From IMG/VR virus record IMGVR_UViG_3300050821_014679, positions 1-36,441 of that record: 36,441 nucleotides of DNA; one strand, given 5' to 3'. The notes below the pieces were generated by a model, which had not been told where the DNA came from, made no database searches, and worked only from the letters and a program-made list of their open reading frames with translations. The DNA comes from a virus. A program made the translations under genes and the position numbers. Shown one piece after another: positions 9,030-16,640 of the stretch; positions within the stretch are counted from its first letter, which is position 1; every line of letters begins with the position of its first letter.

Positions 9030-11161
9030 TGGCACAATTTAATAATCTTATTGTATCAAGTGCAGTCGAAACTATAGAGCAAAATGGAACTCCCGTTACT
9101 CAAAGAACTATCTTAAATTTTATCGGATCTTGGTTTACCATTGTAGACAATCCAGTAACGATGGCTACGGATCTTACTTTCCCAGCTCCTGTGCTTATAA
9201 CTGGCAGTACAATGACAGGACTGCTTATATTAAGTGGCGATCCTGTTACAGGTCTTGGAGCTGCTACAAAGCAATATGTTGATTCCATGTCTGCCGGACT
9301 TTCTCCAAGAACTTCTTGCCGTGTTGCTTCAACTGCGGCTTTAACTGTAACTTATAACAATGGAGCTTCAGGAGTCGGAGCTACTCTTACTAATGCAGGC
9401 GCTCAAGCCGCCTTAGTCATGGATGGCGTTACACTGGCAGTTGCCGATCGAGTACTTATCAAAGATCAAGCAGGAGGTAACCAATTCCAAAATGGTATCT
9501 ATGTTGTTACTAATATTGGCTCTGGTAGTACTAATTGGGTGCTTACTCGCGCTACTGATTTTAATACTGCTGCACCTAATGGAGTTGTAGAAGGTGCTTA
9601 TGTTGTCATATCTGAAGGCACAGTAAATGCAACTAACCTATTTGTAGAAACGGGACAAGGTCCATTTACCATAGGAACTACTGCTATTATATTTTCAGCA
9701 ATGGATTCTGCGGCTAATATAACGGTTTCAGCGCCTCTTACTAAGACTGGCAATAATATAGCTTTAACAACTCCTCTGTCCGGTACATATGGTGGAACTG
9801 GGGTTAATAATGGAGCGAGTACTATTACAATAGCTGGCAATCTTACTACTTCTGGTGCTTTTGGTAGTACATTTACAATGACGAATACTACTAGTGTTAC
9901 TTTCCCAACATCAGGAACTTTGGCTACAACTTCTCAATTGCCATCACTTCCTCTAAGTTTATCTAATGGCGGAACAGGTGCTAATTTAACTGCATCCAAT
10001 GGCGGCATATTTTATTCTAATGCCTCTACAGGAGCGATTCTTTCAGGAACTGCTACAGCCAATCAAGTCTTGCTCTCGGGATCATCAACGACTCCTGCGT
10101 GGTCAACTGCAACTTATCCCGCTACTACTACTGTTAATCAGATACTTTATTCTTCAAGTGCTAGTGTGATTGCAGGTCTTGCAACTGCTAATAGCAGTGT
10201 ACTTATCACAAGTGGAGCTGGCGTTCCGTCGCTTAGCACAACCTTACCGAGTGGGCTTGCTGCTACTAATCTTAGTTTGACCACTCCTGTACTTGGCACT
10301 CCTCAAAGTGGTAATCTAGTAAACTGCACTGGATACCCTGCTTCTGCTATAAGCGGGCAAGTTGCTCTAGCAAATGGTGGCACAAGCGCAAATCTTACGG
10401 CCTCAAATGGGGGTATATTCTATTCAACGGCCTCGGCAGGCGCCATACTTTCAGGGACTGCAACTGCTAGCCAAGTCTTGCTTTCTGGCGCGTCTACTAC
10501 GCCGGCTTGGTCAACTGCAACCTATCCTGGCACATGTGCGCAAGGCGATATATTTTATGGCTCTGCTACCAATGTTATTTCAGCACTTACTAAAAGTTCT
10601 ACAGCGACTAATTATCTTTCAAATACCGGAACATCAAATAATCCTGCTTGGGCACAAGTCAATCTTGCCAATGGCGTAACCGGCACACTTCCTGTAGGTA
10701 ATGGTGGAACAAATAATACTACATTTACAGCTTATTCAGTTATATGTGCAGGTACTACTGCTACAGGAGCCTTCCAAAATGTTTCGGGGTTGGGCTCTTC
10801 GACTCAAGTTTTAACTTCAAATGGTGCTGGAGCATTGCCTACTTGGCAAGCTGCACCTGCGGGTACTGGATCTGCTAATACAATGCTTAATTATTCTCAA
10901 GCGGGGCCTACTATTAATGCTTCGCTCAATGTTACAAGTGTAACCAATAGTTCTACAGGTAGATTCATAATCAATTTTACTAGCAACTATGCTGATGTGA
11001 ATTATTGCTCTTCTGGAATGATTATGGACAATGTAAATACTTCGAGTAATTTATTTCTTGATTCAGTAGCTAATCCTACTACTTCTACTGTTCACATGAC
11101 TACCGTAGGAGGATCATTTATACAACCTACTTTTGTTAACGTAAAAATAACGGCGCTATAA
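9029..11161 (+). CDS. Large tail fibre protein with repeats
   Basis: 710 aa, translationally coupled to the preceding gene. Residues about 75-215 hold a module common in phage tail fibres (AATKQYVDSM, then VLIKDQAGGNQFQNGIYVVT and VLTRATDFNTA). The middle carries repeated LSNGGTGANLTASNGG-type motifs typical of long trimeric fibres, including two 51-residue copies. The C-terminal 100 residues (from about SANTMLNYSQAG) look like a separate tip domain. Role: host recognition as part of the short-tail appendage. Confident as a tail fibre; the receptor is unknown. Confidence 0.8.
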   Translation: MAQFNNLIVSSAVETIEQNGTPVTQRTILNFIGSWFTIVDNPVTMATDLTFPAPVLITGSTMTGLLILSGDPVTGLGAATKQYVDSMSAGLSPRTSCRVASTAALTVTYNNGASGVGATLTNAGAQAALVMDGVTLAVADRVLIKDQAGGNQFQNGIYVVTNIGSGSTNWVLTRATDFNTAAPNGVVEGAYVVISEGTVNATNLFVETGQGPFTIGTTAIIFSAMDSAANITVSAPLTKTGNNIALTTPLSGTYGGTGVNNGASTITIAGNLTTSGAFGSTFTMTNTTSVTFPTSGTLATTSQLPSLPLSLSNGGTGANLTASNGGIFYSNASTGAILSGTATANQVLLSGSSTTPAWSTATYPATTTVNQILYSSSASVIAGLATANSSVLITSGAGVPSLSTTLPSGLAATNLSLTTPVLGTPQSGNLVNCTGYPASAISGQVALANGGTSANLTASNGGIFYSTASAGAILSGTATASQVLLSGASTTPAWSTATYPGTCAQGDIFYGSATNVISALTKSSTATNYLSNTGTSNNPAWAQVNLANGVTGTLPVGNGGTNNTTFTAYSVICAGTTATGAFQNVSGLGSSTQVLTSNGAGALPTWQAAPAGTGSANTMLNYSQAGPTINASLNVTSVTNSSTGRFIINFTSNYADVNYCSSGMIMDNVNTSSNLFLDSVANPTTSTVHMTTVGGSFIQPTFVNVKITAL
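9968..10528 (+). repeat. Two 153-base repeats inside the large fibre gene
   Basis: 9968-10120 and 10376-10528 each encode 51 residues (GGTGANLTASNGGIFYSNAS.. and GGTSANLTASNGGIFYSTAS..) with few amino-acid differences but many silent ones. The second copy uses different third bases at many codons, so the repeat is protein-driven rather than a recent DNA duplication. The copies are 408 bases apart. Confidence 0.8.
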
Positions 11162-11163
11162 AT

Positions 11164-11832
11164 ATGACAAAAATTTTAGTATATAAAACCGCCGAAGGAA
11201 CTATTAACGAATGTACCCCTGTTGCTAAATCTATTCTACAAAAAGAACTTTCAAAACTTGGCAAAGAAAAATTCAAAGCTACTGTGGAATTGGGTCTAAA
11301 ACATGATTTAGATAAAAAGGCGCATATTAGTGCTAGTACTCATCAAAAGCGATTACAATGGTTAGCTAAAGTTAAAGATTTCGACAACCTTACCGATACA
11401 GAATATCAAGACTTCATACATTGCCATACACCAGATGATCATCAATATCATCATTGGATAGATCAAGAGCTCATGCCTAAAAATAGAGTGCATAGAGATT
11501 ATTGGAAAGATATTGATGAAACTGGTAAAGTAGTAATCGATACTACAAAAATAGTACCTCCAAAACCACAAATGAAGTTAGAAGATCTAGCAAAAACTGT
11601 AGAGGAAGGAATGGCTAAATTACAATTACAAGCAAACACTCTAGATGAACGCGAAAGCAAACATGCGAATAAATTACAATCCGATATTGCAACGTTAGAG
11701 CGAGCTATTCTAGACTCAAGAGATGCTATGATGGCTATTAAAGGCTTTATGATGACTATCCCAGAGATTAAGAAACAACTTGATGAAGTTAAACAACAAT
11801 TAAATAAAGGAGTAGAAGATGCCTCTAGTTAA
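11164..11832 (+). CDS. Fibre-associated protein with C-terminal coiled coil, unknown
   Basis: 222 aa, two bases after the fibre stop. Residues 1-125 are mixed, with His/Tyr-rich TPDDHQYHHWIDQEL near 90-104. Residues 137-215 are a long heptad-repeat helix (LEDLAKTVEEGMAKLQLQ; LERAILDSRDAMMAIKGFM; IKKQLDEVKQQLNKG). Position directly after a fibre gene is typical of fibre assembly chaperones, and a trimerising coiled coil would fit, but no known chaperone motif was recognised. The last 14 bases overlap the next small gene. Confidence 0.65.
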   Translation: MTKILVYKTAEGTINECTPVAKSILQKELSKLGKEKFKATVELGLKHDLDKKAHISASTHQKRLQWLAKVKDFDNLTDTEYQDFIHCHTPDDHQYHHWIDQELMPKNRVHRDYWKDIDETGKVVIDTTKIVPPKPQMKLEDLAKTVEEGMAKLQLQANTLDERESKHANKLQSDIATLERAILDSRDAMMAIKGFMMTIPEIKKQLDEVKQQLNKGVEDASS

Positions 11833-11983
11833 GGGTTCAGCTGCACGCACAAGAAAAGGTTTTTCTGAAAATGTGAGAAGAGAGATGGATGAAGGTAATC
11901 GCCCTCAGAAACAGGCAGTAGCAATTGCCTATAGCGAGGCTAGACGCTCTAAAGAAAAGCCTAAATCAACAAAGAAAAAATAA
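11819..11983 (+). CDS. Small basic phage protein of the MPLVKG type
   Basis: 54 aa, ATG 11819 overlapping the end of the preceding gene. The sequence starts MPLVKGSAARTRKGFSENVR and continues with REMDEG then PQKQAVAIAYSEARR and a Lys-rich tail. I recognise this as a widespread small phage protein family with conserved MPLVKG, NIRxEM and PQKQAVAIAxxxAR; its function is not established. Very basic, probably binds nucleic acid or packs in the virion (inference). The gene ends five bases before a good promoter. Confidence 0.8.
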   Translation: MPLVKGSAARTRKGFSENVRREMDEGNRPQKQAVAIAYSEARRSKEKPKSTKKK

Positions 11984-11988
11984 TCATG

Positions 11989-12016
11989 TTGACTGCCTTT
12001 CGATAGGTGGTAAAAT
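11989..12016 (+). promoter_or_regulatory. Strong sigma-70-like promoter
   Basis: TTGACT (11989-11994), 16-base spacer, TAAAAT (12011-12016): five of six consensus bases in each box. A 10-bp palindrome TGATATATCA (12018-12027) covers the expected start site and could bind a regulator. It would drive the last three late-block genes at 12047, 12297 and 12640 separately from the upstream fibres. Confidence 0.6.
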
Positions 12017-12046
12017 CTGATATATCATAATTTTCAATGGGTTACC

Positions 12047-12289
12047 ATGTCCTACGACCGCTCTAAAAATTTTAAAGGCAATATGAAGGCCAACATCAAG
12101 GATGATTTTTGCTTTTCGCCTGCTATAGAAGAAAACTACGATTATAAAGATGCTGTTGTGAAAGAATTCCATATCGGTGGCGTTACTAACATGATGGAAC
12201 CTGAATATGGTCAATATGATCGTAAAACCATGAAGAAAATGGCTCATTACGAACAAGACGAAGCTGAAACAGATCCAACCTATCCATAA
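12047..12289 (+). CDS. Small acidic protein, unknown
   Basis: 80 aa, 30 bases downstream of the promoter at 11989. Rich in Asp/Glu, Lys, Met and Tyr (MSYDRSKNFKGNMKANIKDD; NMMEPEYGQYDRKTMKKM; EQDEAETDPTYP). No membrane helix, signal peptide or catalytic motif. The ribosome site is weak. First gene of a short promoter-linked group with two beta-rich paralogues. Not recognised. Confidence 0.65.
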   Translation: MSYDRSKNFKGNMKANIKDDFCFSPAIEENYDYKDAVVKEFHIGGVTNMMEPEYGQYDRKTMKKMAHYEQDEAETDPTYP

Positions 12290-12296
12290 GGATTAA

Positions 12297-12638
12297 ATGA
12301 CTATTACTTCGCCATCAGATACGATTGTATTATTTAATGCTCAAACGACCGATGGTAACTCTACGGCAGCAAATCTTACTTATTCTAATCATAAGGCATG
12401 TGTTAAAATTTTTGGAACTTTTAATGGTGCGACTATTGCCTTGCAAGTTGCCGCACCTACTAACGTACTAGCAAGTACTTGGCTTCCTCTTAAAGATCGC
12501 AACGGTAACGTCATTAGTGCAACCGCAGCTGCTGTATTCTTTATTGAAGACATGGTATACGATGACCAAATACGAGCTGTCCAATCTAGCTCAGGGGCTT
12601 CTACTAGTCTTTACTGCACGCTTCAACCTACGGGTTAA
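12297..12638 (+). CDS. Small beta-rich appendage-cluster protein (paralogue 2 of 3)
   Basis: 113 aa, AAGG before ATG (12290-12293). Shares IVLFNAQTTDGNS, NHKACVKIFGTFNGATI, a central WLPLKDRNGNVIS and IRAVQSSSGASTSL with the proteins at 8697 and 12640. Predicted single all-beta domain. It lies one base from the next paralogue, so the two are tandem copies. Likely a virion surface or fibre-tip component; function unknown. Confidence 0.7.
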   Translation: MTITSPSDTIVLFNAQTTDGNSTAANLTYSNHKACVKIFGTFNGATIALQVAAPTNVLASTWLPLKDRNGNVISATAAAVFFIEDMVYDDQIRAVQSSSGASTSLYCTLQPTG

Positions 12639-12639
12639 A

Positions 12640-12957
12640 ATGTTAGTATTATTTAATGGCGCGACCACTGATGGAACTTCCGCAGTGTTTCCTTTCGGCA
12701 TTCCTAATGGGAAAGCTAGAATAAAAATGTGGGGCACTTGGGATGGTGCTACTATGGAATTGCAAGTTTCTACTCCTCCCCAATTTGTAACTGCGTGGCT
12801 ACCCTGTTATGACGGATTTGGAGAGCTTATCAGTCACACTGCTAATATAGCTTCACCAATATATGATTATATTAGTAGTATACCAATAAGAGCTAAAATA
12901 TTAAATGCTGGAGCTTCTACAAACTTGAATTGTGTTATTTTGCAATGTGACATGTAA
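12640..12957 (+). CDS. Small beta-rich appendage-cluster protein (paralogue 3 of 3)
   Basis: 105 aa from ATG 12640, directly after the preceding stop (12636-12638). The frame is open upstream to 12517, but that part overlaps paralogue 2 in another frame, and the family alignment begins at MLVLFNGATTDGTS. The conserved core is ARIKMWGTWDGATMELQV and AWLPCYDGFGELIS. The end, IRAKILNAGASTNLNCVIL, replaces the IRAVQS motif of the other two. The TAA stop (12955-12957) abuts the stop codon of the convergent recombinase with no base between. Confidence 0.7.
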   Translation: MLVLFNGATTDGTSAVFPFGIPNGKARIKMWGTWDGATMELQVSTPPQFVTAWLPCYDGFGELISHTANIASPIYDYISSIPIRAKILNAGASTNLNCVILQCDM

Positions 12958-13572
12958 TTACATTACTATCATATCATCGAGTTCCTCGGGATCATGAGAG
13001 GCAGGCTGATATTTTTGCTCCGCTAATTTTAAGTAAGTATATATAGTGGTCATACCTATACCAAACATCTGTGCTATTTGTTTGATAGGATATTTCTCAG
13101 ATTTATGCGCGTCTACAACTAATTGTCTTTTTTCGGGACTTAATTTATATATACGCCCTCCAACTCTTCCTCTAGCCCTAGCTGCTAGCATTCCTCTGCG
13201 GCTCCGTTCTTTTTTAACATTATATTCGGTTTCTGCAAGAGCACTAAATATAGTGAGTACCAACTTACCTACTGTTGGATCATTGAGATCCATCGGCAAT
13301 GTAATAACCTCTAAAGTTATATCTCTAGCTCTTAACTCTTCATGCAATGTTAGAAGACGTGCTGACAATCTATTGAGCCTATCCAAATGATAAACTACTA
13401 ATGTATCGCCAGGACGTAAGAATTCTAAGCATGCCTCTAATTCAGGCATTCTAACTTTAGCTCCTGAGATCTTTTCGCTAAATATCTTTGTGCATCCGAA
13501 TTTCTCTAGTTCTTGTATTTGAGAATCTAAAGATTGCTCCTTTGTGGAGACTCTTGCATATCCTATTTTCAT
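12958..13572 (-). CDS. Serine recombinase, small resolvase/invertase type
   Basis: 204 aa. Residues 1-140 are a resolvase catalytic domain: YARVSTKEQ with nucleophile Ser9 and Arg7, LDRLNRL (Arg65, Arg68) and the long E-helix region ending RRGMLAARARGRVGGR. Residues 145-182 hold a Hin/Gin-like helix-turn-helix (LSPEKRQLVVDAH; PIKQIAQMFGIGMTTIYTYL). The length matches DNA invertases and resolvases, not large serine integrases. Known role: strand exchange at short crossover sites. It lies tail-to-tail with the appendage genes, as tail-fibre invertases often do, but I see no long inverted repeats there. Alternatives: dimer resolvase or a cargo gene. The start ATG is two bases from the stop of the upstream gene, so the two are co-transcribed. 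Confidence 0.88.
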   Translation of the reverse strand: MKIGYARVSTKEQSLDSQIQELEKFGCTKIFSEKISGAKVRMPELEACLEFLRPGDTLVVYHLDRLNRLSARLLTLHEELRARDITLEVITLPMDLNDPTVGKLVLTIFSALAETEYNVKKERSRRGMLAARARGRVGGRIYKLSPEKRQLVVDAHKSEKYPIKQIAQMFGIGMTTIYTYLKLAEQKYQPASHDPEELDDMIVM

Positions 13573-13574
13573 GA

Positions 13575-13919
13575 CTAACCCAATTTAATTAAAATACCTA
13601 AAGCCGCTAAACCTGCCATAATTAATACTCCTAATATTCTAAGCTCTACTTTGGTTGCCATTGTATTCATCATTTTAATTTCTAATGATGCAATATCACC
13701 TTTCAATTCTGTTTTTAGTGCAGCCATATCGCCTTTCAGCATATATATATCTTCTTTAAGCGCATATATATCTTCTTTAGTGGCCAAGTTAAGCAAATCT
13801 TTTTGGGTAGCTACATAATCTGGTAGAAAAATAGGTTTTGGTGCATGAGGAATCTCTCCATGAAGATGCTCTTGCGGACGTCCTCGTACTCTAGTTCCTT
13901 TTGTGTGTTCTTTAGTCAT
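13575..13919 (-). CDS. Coiled-coil protein with C-terminal membrane anchor
   Basis: 114 aa from ATG 13919, chosen because AGGAGA lies six bases before it; an upstream in-frame ATG at 13967 lacks this. The basic N-terminus (TRVRGRPQEHLHG) is followed by LATKEDI then repeated KEDIYALKEDIYMLKGDMAALKTELKGDI heptads (about residues 48-82), and ends in a single hydrophobic helix, LGVLIMAGLAALGILIKLG. This layout resembles DUF1640-like/CCDC90-like proteins that are widespread beside mobile genes. The AT-hook-like RGRP is worth noting. Co-transcribed with the recombinase. Function unknown. Confidence 0.7.
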   Translation of the reverse strand: MTKEHTKGTRVRGRPQEHLHGEIPHAPKPIFLPDYVATQKDLLNLATKEDIYALKEDIYMLKGDMAALKTELKGDIASLEIKMMNTMATKVELRILGVLIMAGLAALGILIKLG

Positions 13920-14008
13920 TTTGTTTCTCCTATTAGCGATTATTCTCATTTCCGATAACAACGGCAAAAGTTATCATCATATAAAAGCATCCGCAAGCTC
14001 CTTTTTGC

Positions 14009-14036
14009 ATTATACTACGGAATTTGAATAAAGCAA
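14009..14036 (-). promoter_or_regulatory. Candidate promoter of the recombinase cassette (leftward)
   Basis: On the minus strand TTGCTT (14036-14031), 16-base spacer, TATAAT (14014-14009). The -10 box is perfect, the -35 box partial. Expected transcript start about 85 bases before ATG 13919. The cassette needs its own promoter because a terminator at 14155-14182 ends the operon upstream. Confidence 0.45.
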
Positions 14037-14060
14037 CCGATATTGAAACAGAAAGTCTAT

Positions 14061-14093
14061 AGGGGGAATCTAGAGGGAATCTAGGGGGCATTT
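14061..14093. repeat. Three tandem 11-bp near-repeats
   Basis: AGGGGGAATCT (14061-14071), AGAGGGAATCT (14072-14082), AGGGGGCATTT (14083-14093). Strikingly G-rich in an AT-rich intergenic stretch, just upstream of the cassette promoter on its -35 side. Helical-phase spacing of 11 bp suggests stacked binding sites for a protein, perhaps a regulator or the recombinase. Confidence 0.7.
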
Positions 14094-14131
14094 TTTCATT
14101 ATAGAGCTCTTTAATGCAATTTAGACGCACT

Positions 14132-14143
14132 ACTATATATAGT
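14132..14143. repeat. 12-bp palindrome
   Basis: ACTATATATAGT, perfectly self-complementary, between the terminator and the 11-bp repeats. Possible operator; simple AT composition makes chance occurrence plausible. Confidence 0.35.
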
Positions 14144-14154
14144 GTTTATAGTGC

Positions 14155-14182
14155 AAAAAACGCCCTAAATTACATTAAGGCG
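14155..14182 (-). terminator. Rho-independent terminator of the leftward early operon
   Basis: On the minus strand CGCCTTAA, loop TGTAAT, TTAGGGCG (one G-T pair), then six T. It lies 44 bases beyond the stop of the last operon gene (14227), exactly where the leftward replication operon should end. Confidence 0.8.
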
Positions 14183-14226
14183 CTTCATAAATGTAATGAT
14201 TACTTTTGTCAGTTTTGGCGCTTTTG

Positions 14227-15144
14227 TCACGCCGTTACTTTATAACTCTTTTCTATACTATACTCACTTTCTTTGCATGAGATGTGAGGATTCCACCAGA
14301 ATAGTCCTGTTTTACGTTGTTTGAAATGACCGCGCCTTAGATGTTGACGGGATTTATTTGCAGATCCTGAATATTTTTCCCTTATATATTGCAGGTGTTG
14401 TTTTCCTTTGAGAGATAGTTTTAATTTTTTGTATCCGTGTTCTTTTACTATGTACTCTTTACCATCGCAGTGATAGTTAGATTTTTTTGAGAAAACCGTT
14501 TCTTCTTTATATAAACATTTAGTATTGAGAGCTATACAAAACCCTATAATCATCAACAATGCATGCAATCTATTTGCTACATGTTCACTTTCCATGCCAA
14601 ATAAATTATTTTTATATATAGGATCATTGGAAAATTTATTTAAAAAGATGCCTTTAGAATCATCTATAAAACGAGCTGTATACATTCGCCTTTTTTCGGA
14701 ATAATTAGCTATATAATATTCGAAAAATATAAATTTAGGATCAAAAGGTGCATATTGAAATTGAAATTCAGAATGTTGTGCAAAAAGCGACATGAAAATA
14801 TCAGAATTTTTATCATAATATTGAAGTATTACAGATTCATAGGGCAGTCTAATAAGTTTTAATACTTCTTCTTGAGCATTATATTTTATATACTCTTGGC
14901 CTAATTTGCCAAGCACTTCGCCCATTTCATCATCGATTTCAAAAATTTGCGCTATATTTCTTAGAGCTTTGTGATTAGATGCGTCTTCTATATCTATTTT
15001 TGGGTCCCTTGTTACATAAACATTATCACTAACTACAGCAAGATTGGCATAATTACATAGTTTGATATTACTTTTTATTATCTTATCTAAAAAAACATCC
15101 CAATTAAAATTGGCCATCTTTTTATTTGGCATAATGTAACTCAT
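14227..15144 (-). CDS. Conserved phage-type protein with HLRRGHF...W-P C-terminal motif, unknown
   Basis: 305 aa, last gene of the leftward operon. The bulk is a mixed helical domain (YIKYNAQEEVLKLIRLPYES; FDPKFIFFEYYIANY; ANRLHALLMIIGFCIALNT). The C-terminus reads SRQHLRRGHFKQRKTGLFWWNPH, a pattern I recognise as a recurrent ending of uncharacterised phage proteins (HLRRGH(W/F)...G...W..P). Some such proteins sit in replication or early regions, as here next to dnaB. Starts MSYIM..; the ribosome site is poor and a second ATG at codon 10 is possible. No enzyme assigned. Confidence 0.7.
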   Translation of the reverse strand: MSYIMPNKKMANFNWDVFLDKIIKSNIKLCNYANLAVVSDNVYVTRDPKIDIEDASNHKALRNIAQIFEIDDEMGEVLGKLGQEYIKYNAQEEVLKLIRLPYESVILQYYDKNSDIFMSLFAQHSEFQFQYAPFDPKFIFFEYYIANYSEKRRMYTARFIDDSKGIFLNKFSNDPIYKNNLFGMESEHVANRLHALLMIIGFCIALNTKCLYKEETVFSKKSNYHCDGKEYIVKEHGYKKLKLSLKGKQHLQYIREKYSGSANKSRQHLRRGHFKQRKTGLFWWNPHISCKESEYSIEKSYKVTA

Positions 15145-15195
15145 TGATAATTATAGCATTTTATAATTACATGGATTTTCTCAGAGTCAAATTAT

Positions 15196-16638
15196 TTATA
15201 AATCTTCAAAGCGTGTAGTTGTAGGATTGTATTTTATGCTGACATTACCAATGGCGCCATTACGTTGTTTGGCTATTAGGATCTCAGTAACACCTTTAGC
15301 TTTTTCCATATCTAAAAGCCATTTACTATATTTATCTACTTCATGAATTTGTGGCTCTTTACGAGAAAGGTAATACTCATCTCTATAGATAAACATCACA
15401 ACGTCCGCATCTTGCTCTATATTCCCGCTTTCTCTTAAATCAGATAATTGAGGGCGTTTATCTTCACGACTTTCTAAAGCTCGTGAGAGTTGTGACAATG
15501 CTAGAATTGGAATGTTAAGATCTTTGGCAATGGCTTTTAGGCCAATACTAATTTCTCCTACTTCTAGCACTCTATTAAATTGATTAGGCTTAGATGTACC
15601 CTTGATTAATTGCAAATAATCTATTACTAAAAGACCCAAATTATGATGTCTTTTGAGACGTCGCACATGTGTTCGAAGGGCTGAGATCGTTATCGCAGAT
15701 ATATCATTGATAAAAATCGGGAGCTCTCCTATTTGATCACCTGCATTGGCAACTGTAACGGCTTCATTATCGTTATAAGAGCCGTTTCTAAGAGAAATCC
15801 CATTAATTCCAGTTTTCATAGCAAATAATCTATTGGTAATCTGTTCGCCCGACATTTCTAAAGAGAAGACAGCTACAGATTTTTTGATTTCTAATTTACT
15901 AAAACTCTCTGCGGCATTAACAGCTATATTTACGGCTAAAGCGGTTTTCCCCATGGATGGTCTTGCCGCAAGTATCAAAAGATCTGAATCCTGCATGCCT
16001 CCAAGTATCTTATCTACGTCGCTAAATCCAGTACAAACACCACTTATCTTACCACCATTTTTTCTAGCGGATTCCATTTTTTCTAATGTACTACATACAA
16101 AAGATTTCATACTTCGCATTTCAGATTGACCCGAACCGTCTAAAGCTAATGTGAATAATCTTTGCTCCGCCTCTTCTATTAATTGCTTAGTAAGAATGTA
16201 GTTATCATAATCATGGACATTGCGTATTGAGTCTTCACAAACCTTGATCAAACTTCTTCTTAAAAAAGTATCAAATACTTCTTTGGCATAATGTGCTAAA
16301 TTTATAATTGAAGCCGCTTGGATTGATAGTTTCATAAGATAGTCTATACTGGAGACTTTTGATTCTTTAAGTTCATTCTCAAAGTAATTTTTGAGTGTAA
16401 CTGGACTCGCAATTAATCCGCGCTCATTTAGTTCTAAAATCGCTTCATATATCTTACTATGTAGAGGCACATAAAAGTGATCAGGCTTAAGAAAATCATT
16501 AACCTGATTTATGTTGTCATTATTATTGAGAAACGCTCCTAAAAGGGCTTTTTCAGCATCTGAGTTATTAGGAATTTCCGATATACTGTTGACCATTTCG
16601 TTGGCGTCAGCAAGATGGTCTAAGTTATTGATTTTCAT
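15196..16638 (-). CDS. dnaB: Replicative DNA helicase, DnaB family
   Basis: 480 aa, full length for DnaB. N-terminal domain from about 25 (SDAEKALLGAFL). RecA-like core: Walker A ARPSMGKTA at about 225-233, FSLEMSGEQ near 258-266, Walker B LGLLVIDYLQL at 334-344, and the DnaB motif ALSQLSRALESREDKRP then SDLRESGNIEQDADVVMF at 380-416. It unwinds the fork 5'-3' and must be loaded by an initiator or loader, for which the O-like protein at 22987 is the best candidate. Two bases downstream of the RecT stop with no clear Shine-Dalgarno, so translation is probably coupled. No primase or polymerase gene was recognised. Confidence 0.95.
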   Translation of the reverse strand: MKINNLDHLADANEMVNSISEIPNNSDAEKALLGAFLNNNDNINQVNDFLKPDHFYVPLHSKIYEAILELNERGLIASPVTLKNYFENELKESKVSSIDYLMKLSIQAASIINLAHYAKEVFDTFLRRSLIKVCEDSIRNVHDYDNYILTKQLIEEAEQRLFTLALDGSGQSEMRSMKSFVCSTLEKMESARKNGGKISGVCTGFSDVDKILGGMQDSDLLILAARPSMGKTALAVNIAVNAAESFSKLEIKKSVAVFSLEMSGEQITNRLFAMKTGINGISLRNGSYNDNEAVTVANAGDQIGELPIFINDISAITISALRTHVRRLKRHHNLGLLVIDYLQLIKGTSKPNQFNRVLEVGEISIGLKAIAKDLNIPILALSQLSRALESREDKRPQLSDLRESGNIEQDADVVMFIYRDEYYLSRKEPQIHEVDKYSKWLLDMEKAKGVTEILIAKQRNGAIGNVSIKYNPTTTRFEDL

Positions 16639-16640
16639 AG

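Noticed and set aside
10374-10679. Rightward 101-codon frame within the large fibre gene
   Set aside because: Entirely inside the strongly supported fibre frame; a shadow created by its codon pattern.
12958-13572. Recombinase as a phage integrase giving lysogeny
   Set aside because: At 204 aa it lacks the long C-terminal region of large serine integrases, and no attachment-site-like core or tRNA end was seen.
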